Under the pieces are notes generated by a model. That model was given only the letters and a program-made list of their open reading frames with translations. It had not been told where the DNA came from and did no database searches. The position numbers and the translations under genes were made by a program. From assembly GCA_963792915.1 (NCBI GenBank), contig CAWBYD010000007.1, forward strand, positions 749,849 through 813,848: a stretch of DNA of 64,000 bases. The letters are read 5' to 3'. How positions within the stretch are numbered: the stretch's first letter is position 1; every line of letters starts with the position of its first letter. The DNA comes from Solirubrobacter sp963792915. GTDB lineage: Bacteria > Actinomycetota > Thermoleophilia > Solirubrobacterales > Solirubrobacteraceae. This document shows, piece by piece, positions 60,260-64,000 of this stretch.

Positions 60260-61561
60260 GCGCCAACCGGCGCGGCGTAGTGAGCGAGCTCGCGCAGGGC
60301 CGGAGCGGCAGATCGCCGGCCTCGCCGAAGCAGATCAACGATCAGCTGCTGCGCCTGCTGGTTGTGGCGGAGAACCTGCGGTCCCATGCGCTCGACGCGG
60401 GTCAGGTGTTCGACCACCTCCGCGTCCTGGCCTTGTCGAGCGTGGGCAAGTGCAGCCTCAACATGAACCTGGCAGCGGCGGCCCACGAGACCCGGAGCGA
60501 AGCTGTCGGTGTCGATCTGGCTGGCGATCTCCACTGCGCGGTCCGGCTGGTCGAGGCGCACCGCGGCGGCCAGCGCATGGGTGCGGACGTTTGTCGGTCC
60601 GAACCCGGTCCACGCGTGGTTGCAGTCCGCGCCAAGGCGCTCGGCGAGGTGGTGGGCATCGGCGAGATACCGGCCCGATGCGGCTGGGTCGCCCTGAGCG
60701 GACGCGGCGATTGCGGCGATCAGCAGCAGGGCACCCCGCACAGAGATCAGGGAAGGGTCTCGGTCGCTCACCGCAGCCAGGTGGTCGGCACCGATGGCCG
60801 CCACCTGTTCGGCGTGAGCGCGTTCGCCACCAGCCTCCAGAGCGCAGGCCAACTGGTAGGTGGCCGCCCCCTGCAAGACCGGAGAGGCGCTGAAGGTCCC
60901 CGCCGTAACCGCCCGGTCGGCGGCGAGGCGGGCGGTCGGCACGTCGTCGAACTTGGTCGCGAGCTTCGCGGCCAGCACGAAGGACCATCCCTGCGCCGCG
61001 AGAACGCGCTGCCGGCTTCGCTCGTCCTCGGCGAGCACCGTGCCGTTGGTCGTGGAGCCGATGAGCGCGGGGAGTCCGTCGGCAACATGCTGGTACTCGC
61101 CTCGCTGGTAGATGGCGTGCGCCGAGGCGATGCGCTTCTCAAGCCCAACCAGCGTGGGCGAATCGTGTGGAGCCGGTCCGGAGAGCGTGAGCAGATCGGA
61201 CAGCCCCCGGCCGCCGCGGCCGTTGGCGGTGAGCATCGCTGCCGCCGCCCCGCTGGCGGCCTTCGTGAGGAAGTCGCGCCGTCTCACGGACCAGTCTGGA
61301 TCGATGTCGAGGGGCGCCAGCCCAAGGAGCTGGGGAGGGATGTCCAGCCGACGGGCCAGCCGCTCGAGAGTGCGGATGTCATGGACGCGGGCCCGGCCGT
61401 TCTCGATCCGTGGAGATTTCGGACTGGCTGTAGCCGCAAGCGTCTCCCGTCTGGCGTTGAGTTGCACCCTTCGCGTGCCGAGCCAGGCGTATCACAGCGC
61501 CCGTGTCCCCCTCCCGGGCAGCCGTGAGCACAGCCGGTGATTCCCACCACGCGTCGGTCAT
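60256..61561 (-). pseudogene. XRE-TPR-type regulator, one frameshift
   Basis: Full reading from the ATG at 61,561: EGDTGAVIRLARHAKGATQR, then QTGDACGYSQSEIS, then (one base later) RIENGRARVHDIRTLERLARRL, so a single extra base lies near 61,414 within the HTH. After it, residues 60-435 give a long helical (TPR-like) region with an RRRDFLTKAASGAA stretch. Otherwise intact, so either a recent mutation or a sequencing error. Probable regulator of the adjacent flavoprotein and element genes. Confidence 0.75.
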
Positions 61562-61609
61562 CGTCGATCGCGGTCCAAGGCTAACGGGTGGTCCGACGGA
61601 CGAACTCGT

Positions 61610-61630
61610 CGTATGCAGATTCTGCATACG
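61610..61630. promoter_or_regulatory. 21-bp perfect palindromic operator
   Basis: CGTATGCAGA-T-TCTGCATACG, a 10-bp perfect inverted repeat around one base, 49 bp upstream of the XRE-TPR start. Typical size and place for an autoregulatory HTH operator. Confidence 0.72.
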
Positions 61631-61757
61631 CGATGCACGCCGCCCATAACTGCCCGCTGGGGATCGCCAGAGGTGCTCGACTGGCGGGGCCATGACGATT
61701 CTGGACTGTGCGCCTGAGCGCGAGGGGTCCGCAGAGCGGGCGCGATGGGTAGCCGGC

Positions 61758-62117
61758 TCACGCAGTGATCCCGGGCGCTCCAGCGGTGGGCTGCTCCTGC
61801 AGGCGGGTGATCGCCGCGCGCAAGCTGGCGAGCTGCTGCTCGACCTGGTCGAGGCGATCGAGCGCCGAGCGCGGCAGGGCCGCTTCGGCCAGCAGAGTGT
61901 CGACGGTGGCATCGGCCTCCTCGGCGGCGACGAGGACGACCCACACCGGGATCGGGCTCTCTCCTCGCAGCCATCGGTGGTAGGTCGAACTGCTCGGATA
62001 GCCGCCGGTGCGCTCGGCGAGCAACCGGGCGAACGCTTCAGCGCTCCTGACGCCGCGGGTCTTCTGCGCGCGTTCGAGGGCGCGGATCGCGAGCTGGTTG
62101 TAGTCGTCGACCTGCAT
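61758..62117 (-). CDS. XRE-like helix-turn-helix regulator
   Basis: 119-residue protein: HTH over residues 5-60 (NQLAIRALERAQKTRGVRSA, EAFARLLAERTGG, STYHRWLRGESPIP) and a C-terminal coiled coil (LDQVEQQLASLRAAITRLQ). ATG at 62,117 begins M-Q-V-D-D-Y. Divergent from the replication genes, so it likely represses them. Confidence 0.8.
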   Translation of the reverse strand: MQVDDYNQLAIRALERAQKTRGVRSAEAFARLLAERTGGYPSSSTYHRWLRGESPIPVWVVLVAAEEADATVDTLLAEAALPRSALDRLDQVEQQLASLRAAITRLQEQPTAGAPGITA

Positions 62118-62131
62118 GTCCGCACCATACC

Positions 62132-62191
62132 GCCACATGTGGCCGATCACGCCACTCTCGCTTGACGAATCTAGGCAGAATATGGGAATAT
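62132..62191 (+). promoter_or_regulatory. Promoter and operator of the replication genes
   Basis: TTGACG (62,162-62,167) and GAATAT (62,186-62,191) are spaced 18 bp, a good vegetative promoter for this GC-rich DNA. A 12-bp palindrome GCCACATGTGGC lies at 62,132-62,143, between this promoter and the divergent HTH gene. Confidence 0.55.
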
Positions 62192-62266
62192 CGCGCAAAT
62201 ACATCAGATGTCGGCACAAATGGCGAGGCGGCGCAGATCACGCCGCGCCACGAAAGGAGATCGCTC

Positions 62267-62554
62267 GTGTTCATCGAGGCGACATCGACCAGGCGGAGGG
62301 AACGGCAGGCGGTGGTCGAGGCGATCAAGCCGCCGCGGCTGAACTTCGCGCGGCGGTGCCTGTACTGCCTGGAGCGTGACTGCGACTCGCCGGAGTGTGA
62401 GGCGATGCACGCGCGGTCGCGGTGGGCGCGTGTGCCCGGAGTGCGACGGGCGCGAGGGCGACGAGCTGACGAGCGTGCCGTGCAGCTGGTGCGTGTTCGG
62501 CGTGGTCGAGCTGGCGCCGGTGGGCGTCGCGGAGCGTGGTCGAGCTGGCGGTGA
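62267..62554 (+). CDS. Small Cys-rich (zinc-finger-like) protein of the element, frameshifted
   Basis: GTG at 62,267 follows AAGGAG by 7 bases. Residues read RRCLYCLERDCDSPECEAMH then ARSRWA; one base later the expected V-C-P-E-C-D-G continues in another frame, and CSWCVFGVVELAP follows. Several C-x2-C pairs suggest zinc binding. One extra base near 62,429 and a second shift before 62,554. Similar small proteins lie just upstream of repSA in actinomycete elements. Confidence 0.55.
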   Translation: MFIEATSTRRRERQAVVEAIKPPRLNFARRCLYCLERDCDSPECEAMHARSRWARVPGVRRARGRRADERAVQLVRVRRGRAGAGGRRGAWSSWR

Positions 62555-64000
62555 CGGTCGCGGCCGCGAACGCGGAGCTGTGGGCGGCGCGCGAGATCGT
62601 CGCTCGGCTCAACGACCCCGAGACCGGCGGGCGCTACGAGCGCTGGGTCGAACGCGCGCGCGGCTGCACGCACCCGGTGCGGCTGCGCGGCGTCTCGCGC
62701 GAGGCGGACGCGGCGACCGGCGAGGTCGTGCGCGAGTTCGCCAGCGAGGACCAGCCGGACGGGGTGCTGCTGACGCCGTGCGGCAACCGGCGCGCGCACG
62801 TCTGCGCGCCGTGCTCGGAGGTCTACCGCGGCGACGCGTGGCAGCTCGTGGTCTCCGGCCTGCGGGGCGGCAAGGGCGTCCCCGAGACCGTGGCGGCGCA
62901 TCCGCTGGTGTTCGCGACGTTCACGGCGCCGAGCTTCGGGCCGGTGCACACGATCCGCGACGCCAACGGCAAGCAGCTCCCGTGCCGGCCGCGCAGCCGC
63001 GGCGAGACGTGCCCGCACGGCCGCTCGCTGGCGTGCGGCAAGCGCCACGCCGAGGACGACCCGTGCCTGGGCGAGGCGATCTGCCCGGACTGCTTCGGCT
63101 ACGAGCGGTTGCGCGCTGTGGAACCACAACACGGGCCGGCTGTTCAAGCGGACCAAGACCTACGTCGAGCGCGAGCTCGCGCGCCAGGCCGGCCTCACGC
63201 AGGAGGCGGCGCGCGAGCTGGTGCGCGTCGGCTACGTCAAGGTGGCCGAGTTCCAGCGCCGCGGCGTCGTGCACTTCCACCGCTCTGGCGCCTGGACGGC
63301 GCCGACGGCGACGAGCTGGTCCCGCCGCCCGCGAGTTCGACGCGCAGCTGCTCGCCGACGCGATCACCGCGGCGCTGCCGAAGGCGACCGTCCCCGCCGA
63401 GGACAGCGACGAGGAGCCGTACGGGTGGGGCGCGCCAGCACGAGGTCCGCGCGCTCGACCTCGGCGAGCGACCCGCAGGAGGCCGCGCGCGTGGCCGGCT
63501 ACATCGCCAAGTACGCGACCAAGTCCACCGAGGACGCCGGCGGCGTCCGCTACCGGATCGAGCACGACGCACGAGCTGGGCGGCCTGCGCTGCCGCGAGC
63601 ACGCGCGGCGGCTGATCACCGGCGCCTGGCGAAGCCGGCGCGCGCGCGGAGGTCGACACCAAGCGGATGCGCCGCTGGGCGCACCAGTTCGGCTTCGGCG
63701 GGCACTGCTTCACCAAGAGCCGCCGCTTCTCGACCACCTTCAAGGCGCTGCGCGAGGCGCGCGCCGTGCACGCCGCGGGCGCTCCGCGGCCGCGGGCGAG
63801 GCCTCGGCGAAAAGTGACCACAACTTGATCCGCGTCAGCGCCTGGAGCTACGCCGGAAGCGGCTACCCGAAGGCCGGCGACGCGCTCCTGGCGGAGTCAA
63901 GCCACGCGCGAGCGCGTGAGCACCGGCGATTGGCGCGGGAGGCGGCGATGGACGAGGCGAGCAGGGCAAACCACGAGCACCACCAAGGTATTCGGCCGGA
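62536..64000 (+). pseudogene. repSA: RepSA-type replication initiator, several frameshifts, runs to window end
   Basis: The first frame (GTG 62,536) gives VRLRGVSREADAATGEVVRE, GVLLTPCGNRRAHVCAPCSE, VFATFTAPSFGPVHT, CGKRH and CPDCFGY, all diagnostic of pSAM2-type RepSA. At about 63,110 the gene moves to another frame (LWNHNTGRLFKRTKTYVERE, VAEFQRRGVVHFH), then again near 63,280, 63,330, 63,430, 63,470 and 63,570. Later blocks remain clear: AGYIAKYATKSTEDA, LRCREHARRLI, HQFGFGGHCFTKSRRFSTTF, ARAREHRRLAREAA. No internal stop is needed if single-base indels are corrected. Confidence 0.8.

Noticed and set aside
61692..62165. Plus-strand gene opposite the HTH regulator
   Set aside because: Antisense shadow of the HTH gene with no recognisable motif.

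Overview
The window is GC-rich bacterial DNA with many GTG and TTG starts and many stop/start overlaps (ATGA, GTGA, TGATG). An F420-type luciferase-like oxidoreductase, Rex, DUF1844, tandem DUF427 domains, CtaG, a membrane pyrophosphatase and a RepSA-type plasmid/ICE initiator together point to Actinomycetota. Class Thermoleophilia (Solirubrobacterales) is my best guess, but that placement is inference from gene content, not a search result.

Bases 1-43,500 look like core chromosome. (a) 1-5 kb: the end of kdpB, a KdpD sensor domain without its kinase, a membrane-anchored universal stress protein, a CDF metal exporter with an ArsR-type sensor, the detached kinase half of KdpD, and a SixA-like phosphatase. 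(b) 5-19.7 kb: single metabolic and stress genes (MetE-like, CtaG, aldo/keto reductase, Ca2+/H+ exchanger, CocE-like hydrolase, MsrA, two alpha/beta hydrolases, a luciferase-like oxidoreductase, EamA, an SDR plus DUF427 pair, STAS, VOC, an Ada-like zinc domain, a GH3 hydrolase). A hairpin-forming repeat family lies at 11.2, 18.6 and 19.7-19.9 kb. (c) 20-27.4 kb: an unusual FtsH-like AAA protease with a membrane partner, and a heterodimeric ABC exporter. (d) 27.6-34 kb: tRNA-Gln, a Crp-like regulator, and a five-gene operon of two APC permease/USP fusions, a 53-aa membrane protein and two TrkA-type proteins. (e) 34-43.5 kb: a glycine-rich repeat protein carrying a motif known from contractile-injection-system cargo, an isochorismatase, H+-pyrophosphatase, and a tightly overlapped run tsaD - inactive subtilase - glutaredoxin - rex - YbdK-type ligase - DUF1844.

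At about 43,500 the gene normally preceding tsaD, rimI, is reduced to its last 30 or so codons. From there to the window end the content is accessory: DUF1963, an MMPL exporter, LysR and TetR regulators, gene remnants (PhzF, DsrE/methyltransferase), then a divergent sulfur/methyl-transfer cluster controlled by an ArsR-rhodanese fusion (51-59 kb). The last 4 kb resemble an actinomycete integrative element: a flavoprotein, two helix-turn-helix regulators with a 21-bp palindromic operator, a small cysteine-rich protein, and a RepSA initiator broken by several one-base frameshifts.

Recurring themes are potassium and pH homeostasis (kdp, TrkA, APC-USP, H+-PPase, Ca2+/H+), redox and sulfur control (MsrA, Rex, glutaredoxin, rhodanese, persulfide-dioxygenase-like MBL) and metal/metalloid handling. 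Several frameshifts are isolated single-base events in otherwise well-kept reading frames, so assembly error must be excluded before they are called pseudogenes.
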